Counted from the stretch's first letter, positions 16,416-25,967 are shown. The stretch is DNA of 38,200 bases from Streptomyces sp. SID5910 (GCF_009862125.1 NZ_WWHX01000587.1:1-38200), one strand, 5' to 3'. Program-made: numbers and translations. The notes: generated from the sequence alone by a model not told the origin.

Positions 16416-17726
16416 TTGGACCGCTACCTCACGGTCGCCGAGGTCACCGACGCGGCACGGCGACTGGTCGCCCGGTTCCCGGGCACCGCGCGCCTGCGCC
16501 GGATCGGGAGGTCTCGCCAGAGCCGCCCGATCCTGATGCTGTCCGTGGGCCACGGGCCGCGCCACGTCCTGGTGGTCGCCCGGCCGCACCCGGACGAGCC
16601 GGTCGGCGGTGCGACGGCGCTCGCGCTGGCGGAGCGGGTGGCGACCGGGGAGCGGCCGTCCCCGGCGACCGACCCGGCCGCCGTCACCTGGGACGTCGTC
16701 CTGTGCCTGGACCCCGACGGCGCCGCTCTGAGCGAAGGGCTCGAACAGGCGACGGCGGGCCCCTCCCCCACCCTGGCGAGCTACTACCGCGCCGCCTTCC
16801 GTCCGGTCGCGGAGGAACAGCCGGAATGGGCGCCGATCGTCTCGCGGCAACTCCCGGAGAGCCGTGCGCTGTTCGCCGTGATCGAGGAGCACCGCCCGTT
16901 CCTCCAGTGCTCCCTGCACAACGTCGACGCCGGCGGCACCTGGGTCCAGCTCACCAGCGACCTCCCCGCCCTCACCGCCCCCTTCCGGGAGTCCGCCCAC
17001 GACCTCGCCATCCCGGTCCAGCACGGCACGTACGACGCGCTGTACTGGGAGAACCCCGGCCCCGGCGTGTACGTCCTGCCACCCCCGGACAGCACGGCCC
17101 GGCTGGCGGCGGGGTCCGAGAACATCGGCCGGTCCACCTGGTGCGCTCCCGCGCGGTACGGCGGTGTCACCGCGATCGTCGAAGTGCCCCTGTGGGCCAC
17201 CGACATGGCCGACGACCTCACCCCGCACCCGCGGGCCGCCGGCGTACTGCGCGACCTGTCCGCGCTGGTGCGGGAGGGCGGGCGGCAGGTGACCGCCCTC
17301 CTCGACAAGGCGCGCGGGTTCCTGCCGCCGCCCTCGGACAACGCGCCACGCCGCGTACTGGAATGGATGGCCGACGACCTCTACGACCTGGTCGCCGACT
17401 CCTGGCAGCCGCTCGCCCGGCAGGCGGCGGAGGCGACCGGCCCCGACGATCCGCGGCGGCTGACGACGGCCCGGGTCTCCGCCCTGGACGTCGTGGCCCG
17501 CCGCCAGCCGCTGCGCGCGGCGGGCCTGCTGCTGCGTCTGCTGGACGAGGCGGCCGACCCCGCCGCCCCGGCCCTGCACCGCGAGCTGGACGGGCTCTTC
17601 ACCGCGTGGTGCGCGGACTTCGAGAAGGCCCTGCGTCTGCGCCGGGTGCCCGTGCGCCACCAGGTGGAACACCAGGCCCGCACGGTCGTGGCGGCGGCGG
17701 AGGCCGCGCTGGAGGAGACGAGCTGA
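16416..17726 (+). CDS. M14-type zinc carboxypeptidase-like protein
   Basis: I chose TTG 16416, preceded by GGAAGGA at good spacing, which gives 436 aa. The N-terminal part (about residues 1-250) reads like a metallocarboxypeptidase of the M14 family. RPHPDEPVGG contains the HxxE zinc motif, SLHNVDAGG supplies the likely third ligand His, and VEVPLW fits the catalytic Glu region. The last 150 residues are helical and not recognised. There is no signal peptide, so a cytoplasmic role is expected. The substrate is unknown; peptidoglycan peptide or a small amidated metabolite are options. It ends 26 bases before the convergent siderophore-binding protein gene. Confidence 0.75.
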   Translation: MDRYLTVAEVTDAARRLVARFPGTARLRRIGRSRQSRPILMLSVGHGPRHVLVVARPHPDEPVGGATALALAERVATGERPSPATDPAAVTWDVVLCLDPDGAALSEGLEQATAGPSPTLASYYRAAFRPVAEEQPEWAPIVSRQLPESRALFAVIEEHRPFLQCSLHNVDAGGTWVQLTSDLPALTAPFRESAHDLAIPVQHGTYDALYWENPGPGVYVLPPPDSTARLAAGSENIGRSTWCAPARYGGVTAIVEVPLWATDMADDLTPHPRAAGVLRDLSALVREGGRQVTALLDKARGFLPPPSDNAPRRVLEWMADDLYDLVADSWQPLARQAAEATGPDDPRRLTTARVSALDVVARRQPLRAAGLLLRLLDEAADPAAPALHRELDGLFTAWCADFEKALRLRRVPVRHQVEHQARTVVAAAEAALEETS

Positions 17727-17752
17727 ACGGGTTCACGCGGACCCGCGCGGCG

Positions 17753-18739
17753 TCACCCGGCCAGTGCCGCCTTGATGTCGCCGAGGACGATCTCCGCGGA
17801 GAGCGGGCCGCCGGAGCTGTTCCAGGCCGAGCCCTCGACGGTCACCACATGCTTGGCCTGCTCGGCCTTCAGCTTGCCGAAGTTGGCGACCTTCCGGGCC
17901 TCGGCGTACGCCTTGTCGCCGTCGGCCTTGTCGCCGAGGGTGCCGAAGAACATCCAGTCGGCGTCGATGGTGTCGAGCTTCTCCAGGGAGACCGGCTCGC
18001 TGTGCCCGACGCTGGCCCCCTGTTGGTCCTTGGGCCGGGTCGCGCCGAGGGCCTTGAGCGTGGAACCGACGACGCCGTCGCCCTTGCCGACGACCGAGGG
18101 CGCCCCGTCCTGCCAGCGGATCACGGAGACGGACTTGCCGGCGTTGTCGCCGAGCTGCCCCTTGGTCGCCGCGACCTCGGAGTCGAAGTCCGCGAGCCAC
18201 TTCTTGGCGTCGGCGGCCTTGTTGAGGGCGTCGGCGGTGTCGGTGAACGCCTTCTTCCAGTCCTCGTTGAGCTTCGCGGTGACCACGGTGGGCGCGATCG
18301 ACTGGAGCTTGTCGACGCTCCGCTTGGAGCCCGTCGTCTCGTCGAGCAGGATCAGATCCGGCTGGAGCGCGGCCAGCTTCTCCAGGTCGGGCTCGGCGAT
18401 GGACGCGACGACCTGGGCGTTCTTCGCCTTGTCGGCGAGGTAGGTGGAGACCGACTTCTGTCCGCGGCCCGCGGTCGTGCCGACCGGCTCCACCCCGAGC
18501 GCGAGCGCGGCGTCGAGGGTGGGCTCGCTGAGCGTGACGACCTTCCCGGGGGCGCTGGGCACGGTCACCTTGCGGCCGAGGGCGTCGGTGATCTGGCGCG
18601 TCGTGTTCGACGCCGGCTTCGCCTCGTCGCCGCCGTCACCGTCGCCGTCGCCGCCACAGGCGCTCAGCACCAGGGCTCCGGTGATGACGGTGACGCCGGT
18701 CAGCAGGGCCGTCCTGCGGATGGATCGGGTGGAGGACAT
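17753..18739 (-). CDS. fepB: Fe-siderophore-binding lipoprotein (FepB-like)
   Basis: This is the extracytoplasmic receptor of an iron-siderophore ABC importer. ATG 18737-18739 gives 328 aa; an upstream in-frame ATG lacks a ribosome site. The signal peptide ends in LSA-C with lipidated Cys28. A Gly/Asp-rich spacer is followed by RQITDALGRKVTVP and KVVTLSEPTLDAALALG, the start of the periplasmic-binding fold of the FepB/FecB class. LAALQPDLILLDETTG is the second typical element. It is divergent from two FepD/FepG-like permeases, with an iron box in between. Together with the linked iroB- and iroD-like genes this points to a catecholate (enterobactin or salmochelin) ligand. The ligand is inferred from context. 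Confidence 0.8.
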   Translation of the reverse strand: MSSTRSIRRTALLTGVTVITGALVLSACGGDGDGDGGDEAKPASNTTRQITDALGRKVTVPSAPGKVVTLSEPTLDAALALGVEPVGTTAGRGQKSVSTYLADKAKNAQVVASIAEPDLEKLAALQPDLILLDETTGSKRSVDKLQSIAPTVVTAKLNEDWKKAFTDTADALNKAADAKKWLADFDSEVAATKGQLGDNAGKSVSVIRWQDGAPSVVGKGDGVVGSTLKALGATRPKDQQGASVGHSEPVSLEKLDTIDADWMFFGTLGDKADGDKAYAEARKVANFGKLKAEQAKHVVTVEGSAWNSSGGPLSAEIVLGDIKAALAG

Positions 18740-18804
18740 GTCGGTGGGACTCCCATGGGGCCAGGGCACGGTTGTCGAGCGCGTCAACCGGCGGTCATTT
18801 GAAG

Positions 18805-18823
18805 TTAGGTTAGCCTAAGCTAA
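18805..18823 (+). promoter_or_regulatory. Iron box (DmdR1/IdeR-type operator) between fepB-like and fepD-like genes
   Basis: TTAGGTTAGCCTAAGCTAA matches the 19-base consensus TTAGGTTAGGCTAACCTAA at 17 positions. It sits 65 bases upstream of the FepB-like start and only 4 bases upstream of the fepD-like ATG. Iron-loaded DmdR/IdeR binds such sites and represses transcription. One site can serve both divergent promoters. Confidence 0.92.
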
Positions 18824-18827
18824 CCAC

Positions 18828-19877
18828 ATGTCCACGCGAACTAGATCCCGTCCGGAGGACGAGACGCGGTCCCCCGCCACCCCGCGGAGCAGGCCCCCAC
18901 GGGTCACAGGCCTGGTGCTCGGCACGGCGCTGCTGGTCACGGCGGCCGTGCTGTCGCTGGCGGTGGGCGCCGAGTACATCCCGCTCCACGACGTCTGGGA
19001 CGGCCTCTTCTCGCCCTCAGGCTCACGATTCGACAACATCGTCCAGGAGCTGAGACTGCCGCGAACCCTCATCGGCATCGCGGTCGGTGCCGCACTCGGC
19101 CTCGCGGGCGGCGTGATGCAGGTCCTGACCCGCAACCCGCTCGCCGACCCCGGACTGCTCGGGGTGAACGCGGGGGCGTCCGCCGCCGTCGTGACGGCCA
19201 TCGCGGTCCTCGGCATCACGTCGTTCACCGGCTACCTCTGGTTCGCGCTGGCGGGCGCCGCCCTCGCCGCGATCGCCGTGAACGCGCTGGGCGGCTCCCG
19301 TTCGGCCACCCCGGTACGGCTCGCGCTGGCCGGAACCGCCGTCAACGCGGCCCTGTTCGGCTACGTCAACGGCCTCCAGCTCTGGGACCTGAACACGCTG
19401 GACTCGATGCGGCACTGGACCGTCGGGACACTGGAGAAGCGCGACCCCGAACTGCTGCTGAAGACCCTGCCGTTGCTGCTCACCGGCACCGTGCTGGCGT
19501 TCGCGCTGGCCCGCCCGCTCGGCGCGATCTCGCTCGGCGAGGACCACGCCCGCGCGCTCGGCACATCGGTCCGGCGCACCCGGGTCCTGTCGATCGTGGC
19601 CATCACCCTGCTGTGCGGCAGCGCCACGGCCGTGTGCGGGCCGATCGGTTTCGTCGGCCTGATGATCCCGCACGCCGTCCGCGCGTTCACCGGCCCCGAC
19701 CCCCGCTGGATGCTGCCCTACTGCGCCCTGTTCGCGCCCGCGCTGATGCTCGTGTCCGACGTGGTCGGGCGGGTCGTGGTGCCGCCGTCGGAGATCCAGG
19801 TGGACATCGTCACCTCCTTCCTCGGCGGCCTGCTGTTCATCCACCTCGTCCGCCGGCGGAAGGTGGCCAAGCTGTGA
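18828..19877 (+). CDS. fepD: Fe-enterobactin-type ABC permease subunit 1 (FepD-like)
   Basis: This is an integral-membrane half of a FecCD-family importer, 349 aa, with about ten hydrophobic helices. LTRNPLADPGLLGVNAGAS (about residues 100-118) is the family signature and matches FepD of enterobacteria as I recall it. TVLCGSATA- and GPIGFVGLMIPH-like elements at about 260-285 form the ATPase-contact region. The ATG lies 4 bases after the iron box and has no Shine-Dalgarno sequence, suggesting a leaderless transcript. Its stop overlaps the next permease start (GTGA). Both permeases should form a heterodimer served by an ATPase encoded elsewhere. Confidence 0.9.
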   Translation: MSTRTRSRPEDETRSPATPRSRPPRVTGLVLGTALLVTAAVLSLAVGAEYIPLHDVWDGLFSPSGSRFDNIVQELRLPRTLIGIAVGAALGLAGGVMQVLTRNPLADPGLLGVNAGASAAVVTAIAVLGITSFTGYLWFALAGAALAAIAVNALGGSRSATPVRLALAGTAVNAALFGYVNGLQLWDLNTLDSMRHWTVGTLEKRDPELLLKTLPLLLTGTVLAFALARPLGAISLGEDHARALGTSVRRTRVLSIVAITLLCGSATAVCGPIGFVGLMIPHAVRAFTGPDPRWMLPYCALFAPALMLVSDVVGRVVVPPSEIQVDIVTSFLGGLLFIHLVRRRKVAKL

Positions 19878-20956
19878 GTCGCACCGACGTGAAGGCCCGG
19901 TCCGGCGCTGCGGTCCGGGCGCAGTGGCGCACGGGCCGGGTGCGCGCGGGCCGCTGGTCGGTCCGCTTCGATCCGCGCGCCGTCCTCGTCTGCCTCGGGC
20001 TGGTCGTGGTCACCGCGACGGTGGTGGTGCTCTCGGTGGGCACGGGCTCGTACGAACTGTCGCCCCTGGAGGTGCTGCGCACCTTCGTCGGCGACGGGCC
20101 GCCGGGCTCGGAGTTCATCGTGCTGGACCTCAGGCTGCCGCGGGCGCTGGTGGCCGTCCTGGTCGGCTTCGCCTCCGGGATGGCGGGCGCGGTCTTCCAG
20201 TCCCTGACCCGCAATCCGCTGGGCAGCCCCGACATCATGGGCTTCAGCAACGGGGCGTCGGCGGGCGCGCTCGTCGCGATCATCCTGCTGGACGCCGGCA
20301 CCGGACAGACCGCGTTCGGCGCGCTCGTCGGCGGGTTCGCCACGGCCACGGCGGTGTATCTGCTGGCCTGGCGCCGCGGTGTGCACGGGTACCGGCTCGT
20401 CCTGGTCGGCATCGGCGCCGCCGCGGTGCTCGGATCGGCGACCAGCTTCCTCTACGTCCGCTCCGACATCGGCAAGGCGGCGCAGGCCGCGTCCTGGATG
20501 ATCGGCTCGCTCAACGCCCGCGGGTGGAGCGAGGTCGGCATCGCCGGGGCCGGGCTGGTCGCGTGCGTGCCCGTCGTCCTCGTCCACGCCCGCCGGCTGA
20601 CGATGCTGGAGATGGGCGACGACACCGCGAGCGCCCTCGGGGTGCCGCCGGAGCGCAGCCGCCTGATCCTGCTGAGTGCGGGCACCGGTCTGGCGGCGAT
20701 GGGGGTGGCCGCCGCGGGGCCCATCCCGTTCCTGGCGCTGGCCGCCCCCCAGTTGGCGCGGCGCCTGACCCGGGCGGCGGGCCCCAATGTCCTGCCGGCC
20801 GGGTGGATGGGCGCCCTGCTGGTCACCACGGCCGACCTGGTGACCCAGCGGGTGACCGGTTCGGCCCTGATGCCGGTCGGCGTGGTGATGGGCGTGGGCG
20901 GCGGCCTGTACCTGGCCTGGCTGCTGCGCCGGGAACGCCGTTCGCAGCATCTGTGA
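19874..20956 (+). CDS. fepG: Fe-enterobactin-type ABC permease subunit 2 (FepG-like)
   Basis: This is the second FecCD-family membrane subunit. GTG 19874 overlaps the preceding stop, giving 360 aa and translational coupling. A basic N-terminal tail precedes the first helix (VLVCLGLVVVTATVVVLS). FQSLTRNPLGSPDIMGFSNGAS (shared signature, about residues 110-130) and LEMGDDTASALGV (about 245-257) closely resemble FepG, while the upstream gene resembles FepD. This pairing supports a catecholate importer rather than a hydroxamate one. A strong hairpin terminator follows 16 bases after the stop, so the transcript ends here without an ATPase gene. Confidence 0.9.
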   Translation: MSRTDVKARSGAAVRAQWRTGRVRAGRWSVRFDPRAVLVCLGLVVVTATVVVLSVGTGSYELSPLEVLRTFVGDGPPGSEFIVLDLRLPRALVAVLVGFASGMAGAVFQSLTRNPLGSPDIMGFSNGASAGALVAIILLDAGTGQTAFGALVGGFATATAVYLLAWRRGVHGYRLVLVGIGAAAVLGSATSFLYVRSDIGKAAQAASWMIGSLNARGWSEVGIAGAGLVACVPVVLVHARRLTMLEMGDDTASALGVPPERSRLILLSAGTGLAAMGVAAAGPIPFLALAAPQLARRLTRAAGPNVLPAGWMGALLVTTADLVTQRVTGSALMPVGVVMGVGGGLYLAWLLRRERRSQHL

Positions 20957-20972
20957 GGCGCCGTACGCGACA

Positions 20973-21008
20973 CGTGCCCCCACCGCTTGTTCCGGCGGTG
21001 GGGGCACG
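20973..21008. terminator. Strong hairpin terminator after the fepG-like gene
   Basis: CGTGCCCCCACCGC (20973-20986) pairs perfectly with GCGGTGGGGGCACG (20995-21008) around an 8-base loop, and CGTCTTTCC follows. The 14-base stem lies 16 bases after the fepG-like stop. The symmetrical stem could also serve the convergent iroC-like gene, which ends at 21066. Confidence 0.85.
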
Positions 21009-21023
21009 CGTCTTTCCCGTCTG

Positions 21024-21063
21024 CGTACGGGCGTACGGGCGTACGGGCGTACGGGCGTACGGG
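21024..21063. repeat. Five tandem copies of CGTACGGG
   Basis: Five perfect 8-base units start at 21024, 21032, 21040, 21048 and 21056. Each contains the palindrome CGTACG. The array fills the space between the fepG terminator and the 3' end of the convergent iroC-like gene. It is a microsatellite-like array, probably variable in copy number between strains. Confidence 0.9.
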
Positions 21064-21065
21064 GA

Positions 21066-24000
21066 TCAGGTCACCGGCTCCGCCTCGGCCGTCTCGCGGT
21101 CGCCCGCGCCGGACTCCGCCGCCTCCGGGTCCCCCGCCGACGACTGCGCACTGCGCCACAGCCGGGCGTAGGGGCCGTCCGCGGCGAGCAGTTCCTCGTG
21201 GCGGCCGTACTCGACCGGGCGCCCCCGGTCCATGACGAGGACGCGGTCGCAGCGTGCGGCCGTGGTGAGGCGGTGGGCGACCAGCAGCGCCGTCCGGTCC
21301 CGGGCCGCCTTGAACATCCCGTCGAGGACCGCGCTCTCGGTGCCCGAGTCGAGCATCGCGGTGGCCTCGTCGAGCAGCAGCACGTCCGGATCGACGAGCG
21401 CCACCCGGGCCAGCGCGACGAGCTGGCGCTCACTGGCCGACAGGTTGCCGCCGCCCTGGCGGACCCGGTGCCGGAAGCCGCCGGAGAGCCGGGCGACCGT
21501 GGCCGTCGCGCCCACCGCCTCCGTGGCGGCGGCGACCTCCTCGTCGCCGGCGTCGGGGCGGCCGTAGCGGATGTTCTCGGCGATGTCGCCCTCGAACAGG
21601 TGCGCCTCCTGCGGGACGATGCCCACGCGCCGCCGGTAGTCGGCGAGTTCGTAGCGGCCGATGTCGACGCCGTCGATCCGTACCGTGCCGGCGTCCGGCT
21701 CGTAGAACCGGGCGAGGATCTTGACCAGGGTCGACTTGCCGGCGCCGGTCGCCCCGACGACGGCGACGCTGCGCCCGGCCTCCAGGGTGAGGTCCGGGAC
21801 GGTCAGGGTGTCCTCGGCCGCGCCCTCGTAGCGGAAGGCCAGGTCCCGGACGGTGACGTGCCCCCGGAGGCGGCCGGTCACCGCGACCGGGTCGGTGACG
21901 GGCCGCTGGGACGGCTCGGTCGCGAGGAGTTCCGTCACCTTGCGGACGCTGGTGCGGGTCTGGAGGTAGGAGTCGTAGATGGTCGACAGCTGCTGGATGG
22001 GTGCGTAGAACTGGCCGAGCAGCAGCAGGAACGCGGCGAGCACGCCGGGGGTCACCGAGCCGTCCGCCACCAGCCGGCCGCCGGCGAGGACGACCAGCGC
22101 CATGGACAGCTCCGCGCAGAACGCGAGGAAGGGGAAGTACAGCGAGATGTAGCGCTGTCCCTTCACCTGGAGGAGCCGGTTCAGGTTGGACAGGGCGCTG
22201 AAGTGCTTCGCCGTGCTCTGCTGCTTGCCGTGGGCCTGGGCGATCCGCAGCCCCGCGACGTTCTCGCGCAGCGAGCTGTTGACCTTGCCCAGCTGGTCGC
22301 GGGCCTCCTTGTACGCGCTCGAACTCAGCCGCCGGAACACGGGGGTCACCAGAGCGATCACCGGGAAGGGCGCCAGCGCGGCGAGGGCCAGGCGCCAGTC
22401 CAGGACCAGCATGGCCACGGCGATCCCGGCCATGGTCAGCACGCTCACCAGGCCCTGCACCATGCCCTGCTGGAGGAACTTGGACAGCGAGTCGATGTCG
22501 ACGGTCATCCTGGTCAGCAGGGAACCGGCGCTGTTCTTCTCGTAGTGGTCGAGGCCGAGGCGCTGGAGGTGCCGGTAGCTGCGCAGCCGCAGCGCGTACT
22601 GGACCGCCTCGGAGGCGCGGGCCGTGATCAGCGTCTGGTACGTGTAGACGAACCAGTTGGCCGCGCACACCGCGAGCGCCACTCCGGTGATCCACCACAG
22701 CGTGCTGCTCGAACCGGGCGTGATGCCGTCGTCGATGCCGCGCTGGAGGAGGACGGGGACGAGGACGCGGGCCAGCGAGTCGAAGGCGATCAGGCCGAGG
22801 GCGACCGCCAGCAGGCCGCGTACGGGCCGCAGGACCGCCCACAGGGTGGGCGGGGCCGGCCGCTGCGCCGCCGCGACGACCGTGTGCGGCAGCCGGGCGA
22901 ACCGGTCCGGGCGGTCGGCGGGTTCCTGCTCGGGCGTCGCCCGGCCGTCCGGGTCCTCGGCGGGCCAGAGTTCGCTCGCGGTGCGGGCCGTGCGGGTGCC
23001 TATATCGTCGGTGTCGCCGGCGATCAGCTCCTGGAACAGCACGCTGCGCTCGGCCAGTTCGTCGTAGGTCCCCGTGTCGGCGACCCTGCCCTCGTCGAGG
23101 AGCACGATCCGGTCGGCCAGGTCCAGGGTGGCCCGCCGGCGGGCGATGAGCAGGGTGACGCGGTCACCGCCGACGTGGTCCGCCAGGGCGCGGTGGATGG
23201 CGGCCTCGGTCGTGGCGTCGACCGCGCTGGTCGCGTCGTCCACGATCAGCACCGTCGGCCGGTTGAGCAACGCGCGGGCGAGGGCGAGGCGTTGGCGCTG
23301 GCCGCCGGAGAGGTTCTGGCCGCGCTCGGCCAGCTCGGTGCCGTAGCCGTCGGGCAGGGCGCTGATGAACTCGTGGGCGCCCGCGGCCCGGGCTGCGGCG
23401 ACGATCTCCTCGTCGGTGGCGTGCTCGTGCCCGTAGGCGAGGTTCTCGCGGACGCTGCGGGCGAAGAGGAACGGTTCCTCGAAGACGACGCCGACATGCG
23501 AACGCAGCGACTCCAGGCGCAGTTCGCGGATGTCGGTGCCGCCCTCGTGGGTGCCTAGCCGGACGGTGCCGGAGGTGGCGTCGTAGAAGCGCGGGACGAG
23601 CAGCGACAGCGTCGACTTGCCGGAGCCGGAGGGGCCGACGACGGCGACGGTCTCCCCGGCGGCCACGCGGAAGGAGACGTCGCGCAGGACCGGCTGGTCG
23701 TGCGTGTAGCCGAAACCGACGTGCTCGAAGACCAGTTCCGTCGGCTTCTCGGACAGTTCGCGGGTGCCGTCGTGGATCTCGGGCCGGGAGTCGACCAGTT
23801 CGAAGATGCGCTCGGCGGAGGCGCGGGTGCGCTGGGCGATCACCATGTACGTGGCGAAGACGCGGGTCGGCCCGGTCAGCATGGTCAGGTACGCGGCGAA
23901 GGCGATGAACGTGCCGATGTCGATCGCCCCGTCCATGACCAGACCGCCGCCGTACACCAGGACGGCGATCTGGCCGAGGACCGGCAGGGCGAGCATGGTC

Positions 24001-24755
24001 GCGCCGGGCGCCGCGTGCACCCGCATGACCCGCATCCGGCGCTCGAACAGGGCGCGGGTGGCCCGGTCGAGCCGGCTCACCTCCCGCTCCTCCTGGCCGA
24101 AGCCCTTGACGACGCGGACGCCGTCGATGGTGTCCTTCACGTGCTCGGTGACCTCGGCCGCGTCGTTCGCCGCCCGGGCCGAGGTCTCGAAGACGCGGCG
24201 CCGGGTCCACAGGGCGACCACGCCGAGGGCGAGGACCACCACGACGGCCACGACGGTCAGCCGGGGCGAGAGCCAGAGCATCGCGACGACGGCGAAGACG
24301 TAGTACGTCACGACGGTCAGCGGCACCGGCAGCATGGTGAGCATCTGCTGGATCTGCTGGAGGTCGGCGTTGGTGCGGGAGATGACCTGACCGGTGCGCA
24401 GCTTGTCCTGGCCGGGGCCGTCGAGCCGCTGGATGCTGCCGAAGACCTCCTCGCGCAGGCCGTGCACGACGTCGAGGGCGAGTTTGCCCCCGGTGAAGCG
24501 GCGGACGTAGTTGCCCACGAAGTCGACGGCCGCGATGAGTACCAGGCCGGCGGCCACCCAGACGATCCCGTCGCTGTCGCCGGCGACGGCGTGGTTCACA
24601 CCGTCCTTGGTCAGCAGCGGGCCCAGCGTCACCAGGACGATGCTCAGGATCGACGAGACCACGATGGCCGCCATGAGCCGGCGGCGCCGGAGGCAGGCGC
24701 CCATCAGCCGGCGCAGCCAGCCCGGCCCGGCCGGGGGGAACGATGTGTTCGGCAT
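21066..24755 (-). CDS. iroC: Fused double ABC exporter, IroC-like (salmochelin-type siderophore export)
   Basis: This 1229-aa protein joins two complete ABC exporter halves (membrane domain plus ATPase, twice). IroC of enterobacteria has the same layout and nearly the same length. In ATPase 1, Walker A is GPSGSGKST (Lys about 380), the signature is LSGGQ, and Walker B is VLIVDDATS with Asp instead of the catalytic Glu; Arg replaces the switch His (LIARRRATL). In ATPase 2, Walker A is GATGAGKST (Lys about 1007), the signature is LSASE instead of LSGGQ, and Walker B is VLLLDEATA, followed by AHRLTT. The defects all fall in one composite site, as in asymmetric exporters. The ATG has GAGGAAA upstream. 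It starts 21 bases after the iroB-like stop, so one iron-regulated transcript is likely. Multidrug export is the alternative. Confidence 0.82.
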   Translation of the reverse strand: MPNTSFPPAGPGWLRRLMGACLRRRRLMAAIVVSSILSIVLVTLGPLLTKDGVNHAVAGDSDGIVWVAAGLVLIAAVDFVGNYVRRFTGGKLALDVVHGLREEVFGSIQRLDGPGQDKLRTGQVISRTNADLQQIQQMLTMLPVPLTVVTYYVFAVVAMLWLSPRLTVVAVVVVLALGVVALWTRRRVFETSARAANDAAEVTEHVKDTIDGVRVVKGFGQEEREVSRLDRATRALFERRMRVMRVHAAPGATMLALPVLGQIAVLVYGGGLVMDGAIDIGTFIAFAAYLTMLTGPTRVFATYMVIAQRTRASAERIFELVDSRPEIHDGTRELSEKPTELVFEHVGFGYTHDQPVLRDVSFRVAAGETVAVVGPSGSGKSTLSLLVPRFYDATSGTVRLGTHEGGTDIRELRLESLRSHVGVVFEEPFLFARSVRENLAYGHEHATDEEIVAAARAAGAHEFISALPDGYGTELAERGQNLSGGQRQRLALARALLNRPTVLIVDDATSAVDATTEAAIHRALADHVGGDRVTLLIARRRATLDLADRIVLLDEGRVADTGTYDELAERSVLFQELIAGDTDDIGTRTARTASELWPAEDPDGRATPEQEPADRPDRFARLPHTVVAAAQRPAPPTLWAVLRPVRGLLAVALGLIAFDSLARVLVPVLLQRGIDDGITPGSSSTLWWITGVALAVCAANWFVYTYQTLITARASEAVQYALRLRSYRHLQRLGLDHYEKNSAGSLLTRMTVDIDSLSKFLQQGMVQGLVSVLTMAGIAVAMLVLDWRLALAALAPFPVIALVTPVFRRLSSSAYKEARDQLGKVNSSLRENVAGLRIAQAHGKQQSTAKHFSALSNLNRLLQVKGQRYISLYFPFLAFCAELSMALVVLAGGRLVADGSVTPGVLAAFLLLLGQFYAPIQQLSTIYDSYLQTRTSVRKVTELLATEPSQRPVTDPVAVTGRLRGHVTVRDLAFRYEGAAEDTLTVPDLTLEAGRSVAVVGATGAGKSTLVKILARFYEPDAGTVRIDGVDIGRYELADYRRRVGIVPQEAHLFEGDIAENIRYGRPDAGDEEVAAATEAVGATATVARLSGGFRHRVRQGGGNLSASERQLVALARVALVDPDVLLLDEATAMLDSGTESAVLDGMFKAARDRTALLVAHRLTTAARCDRVLVMDRGRPVEYGRHEELLAADGPYARLWRSAQSSAGDPEAAESGAGDRETAEAEPVT

Positions 24756-24776
24756 GCTTTCCTCAGAGATCGGCGA

Positions 24777-25928
24777 TCAGTGATCGGTGAGCGCGGCGGC
24801 CGCCGCCGGCCCGGGGCGGGCACCGGAGGCGACGAGTTCGGCCAGGCGCCGGGCCACGACGGTGGGCGAGTCCTGCGCCCTCATCTCCTCGCGCACCTCG
24901 GCCGCCGCGGCCCGGAGCGAGGCGTCGGTGAGCAGACGGTCGATGTCCTCCTTGACGAGGCCCTGCTCGCCGGGGACGAACCCGCAGCCGCGGTCCGCGA
25001 CGACCTTCGCGTTGACGGGGCGGTCGGCGCCCTGGCCGAAGACGATCTGCGGGACGCCCGCCGACAGCGCCGTGAGGGTGTTGCCCGCGCCGCCGTGGTG
25101 GATGAAACCGGCGGCGCGGCCGAGGAGCGGGCCCATGGGGATCCAGGACACCAGGCGAACGTTGTCGGGCAGGGCGCCGATCTCCCGCTGTCCGTGCCGG
25201 CCGAGGGACAGGACGAACTCGGCGTCGGACTCGTCGGCGGACTCGACCACCCACTTGACCAGGTCGATGCCGTCGACCATCGGCTTGAGGGTGCCGAGGC
25301 TGACGACGACGCGCGCTCTGCCGGTGTCCTCGCTCCACCAGTCCTCCAGCACCGTGCCGCCGTTGAAGGGCACGTACCTCATCGGCCAGGTGTCAGGCTC
25401 GTCGAGCACGCGCATGCTGGGCGGGGCGATGTCCAGCCACCGCAGGTCCGGCTGGGGCGCGGCGACACCGTGACGGGCGTAGGCGTCGTCCATGGCCCGG
25501 GTGACGCCCTCGATGTGCCAGCGCTGGTGGCCGAAACCGACGGTCTGCATGACGACGGGCACGTCGTACTTGGCGGCCACCAGGGGCCCGGCGACGCCGA
25601 GCGGCGGATAGACGACGAGGTCCGGGCCCCATTCGCCGGCGAAGTCGACGAGCCCGTCGGCCATTTCGTCGCCGAAGAACGAGAACCGGCCCATCTTCGT
25701 ACCGAGGTTGAGCTTCTTGCGCCGGTCCTCACCGGCGCGGTACTCGGCCTCGGAGTCCAGCTCAGGGGCGGCGTCGAAGCCGACGAGCCCGGCCTCGGCC
25801 ACACGCCGGGTGAAGTCACCGGCGCTGGCCACGACGACCTCGTGCCCTTCGGCGCGGAACGCCTGCGCCAGGGAGAGGACGGGGTACAGCAGTCCGTACA
25901 GCGGGGGTCCGACGAAGAGTACGCGCAT
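24777..25928 (-). CDS. iroB: IroB-like C-glucosyltransferase of catecholate siderophore
   Basis: This GT-B glycosyltransferase of the MGT/UGT class has 383 aa. IroB glucosylates the dihydroxybenzoyl rings of enterobactin to make salmochelins. The N-terminus (VGPPLYGLLYPVLSLAQ), the segment KMGRFSFFGDEMAD, PPLGVAGPLVAAKYDVPVV, and the C-terminal sugar-nucleotide motif IHHGGAGNTLTAL with GVPQIVFGQGADRPVNA match enterobacterial IroB as I recall it, far better than macrolide glycosyltransferases. ATG 25926-25928 follows GGGAGGCC. An iron box lies 20 bases upstream. The iroC-like exporter follows 21 bases downstream. The acceptor is inferred as a catecholate; alignment to IroB would settle it. Confidence 0.88.
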   Translation of the reverse strand: MRVLFVGPPLYGLLYPVLSLAQAFRAEGHEVVVASAGDFTRRVAEAGLVGFDAAPELDSEAEYRAGEDRRKKLNLGTKMGRFSFFGDEMADGLVDFAGEWGPDLVVYPPLGVAGPLVAAKYDVPVVMQTVGFGHQRWHIEGVTRAMDDAYARHGVAAPQPDLRWLDIAPPSMRVLDEPDTWPMRYVPFNGGTVLEDWWSEDTGRARVVVSLGTLKPMVDGIDLVKWVVESADESDAEFVLSLGRHGQREIGALPDNVRLVSWIPMGPLLGRAAGFIHHGGAGNTLTALSAGVPQIVFGQGADRPVNAKVVADRGCGFVPGEQGLVKEDIDRLLTDASLRAAAAEVREEMRAQDSPTVVARRLAELVASGARPGPAAAAALTDH

Positions 25929-25948
25929 GGGGGTGGCCTCCCGGCTAC

Positions 25949-25967
25949 TTAGGTTAGGCTTACCTAA
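25949..25967 (-). promoter_or_regulatory. Iron box between iroB-like and iroD-like genes
   Basis: TTAGGTTAGGCTTACCTAA differs from the 19-base DmdR/IdeR consensus at one position. It lies 20 bases upstream of the iroB-like ATG and 36 bases upstream of the esterase start. Both divergent genes should be repressed when iron is sufficient. Confidence 0.95.

Noticed and set aside
21024-21063. Tandem array considered as a CRISPR
   Set aside because: The units are 8 bases with no spacers and no cas genes nearby.
21198-25952. Two long plus-strand open frames opposite the ABC exporter and glycosyltransferase
   Set aside because: They are antisense shadows rich in Gly, Ala, Asp and Arg; the minus-strand genes have complete motif sets.
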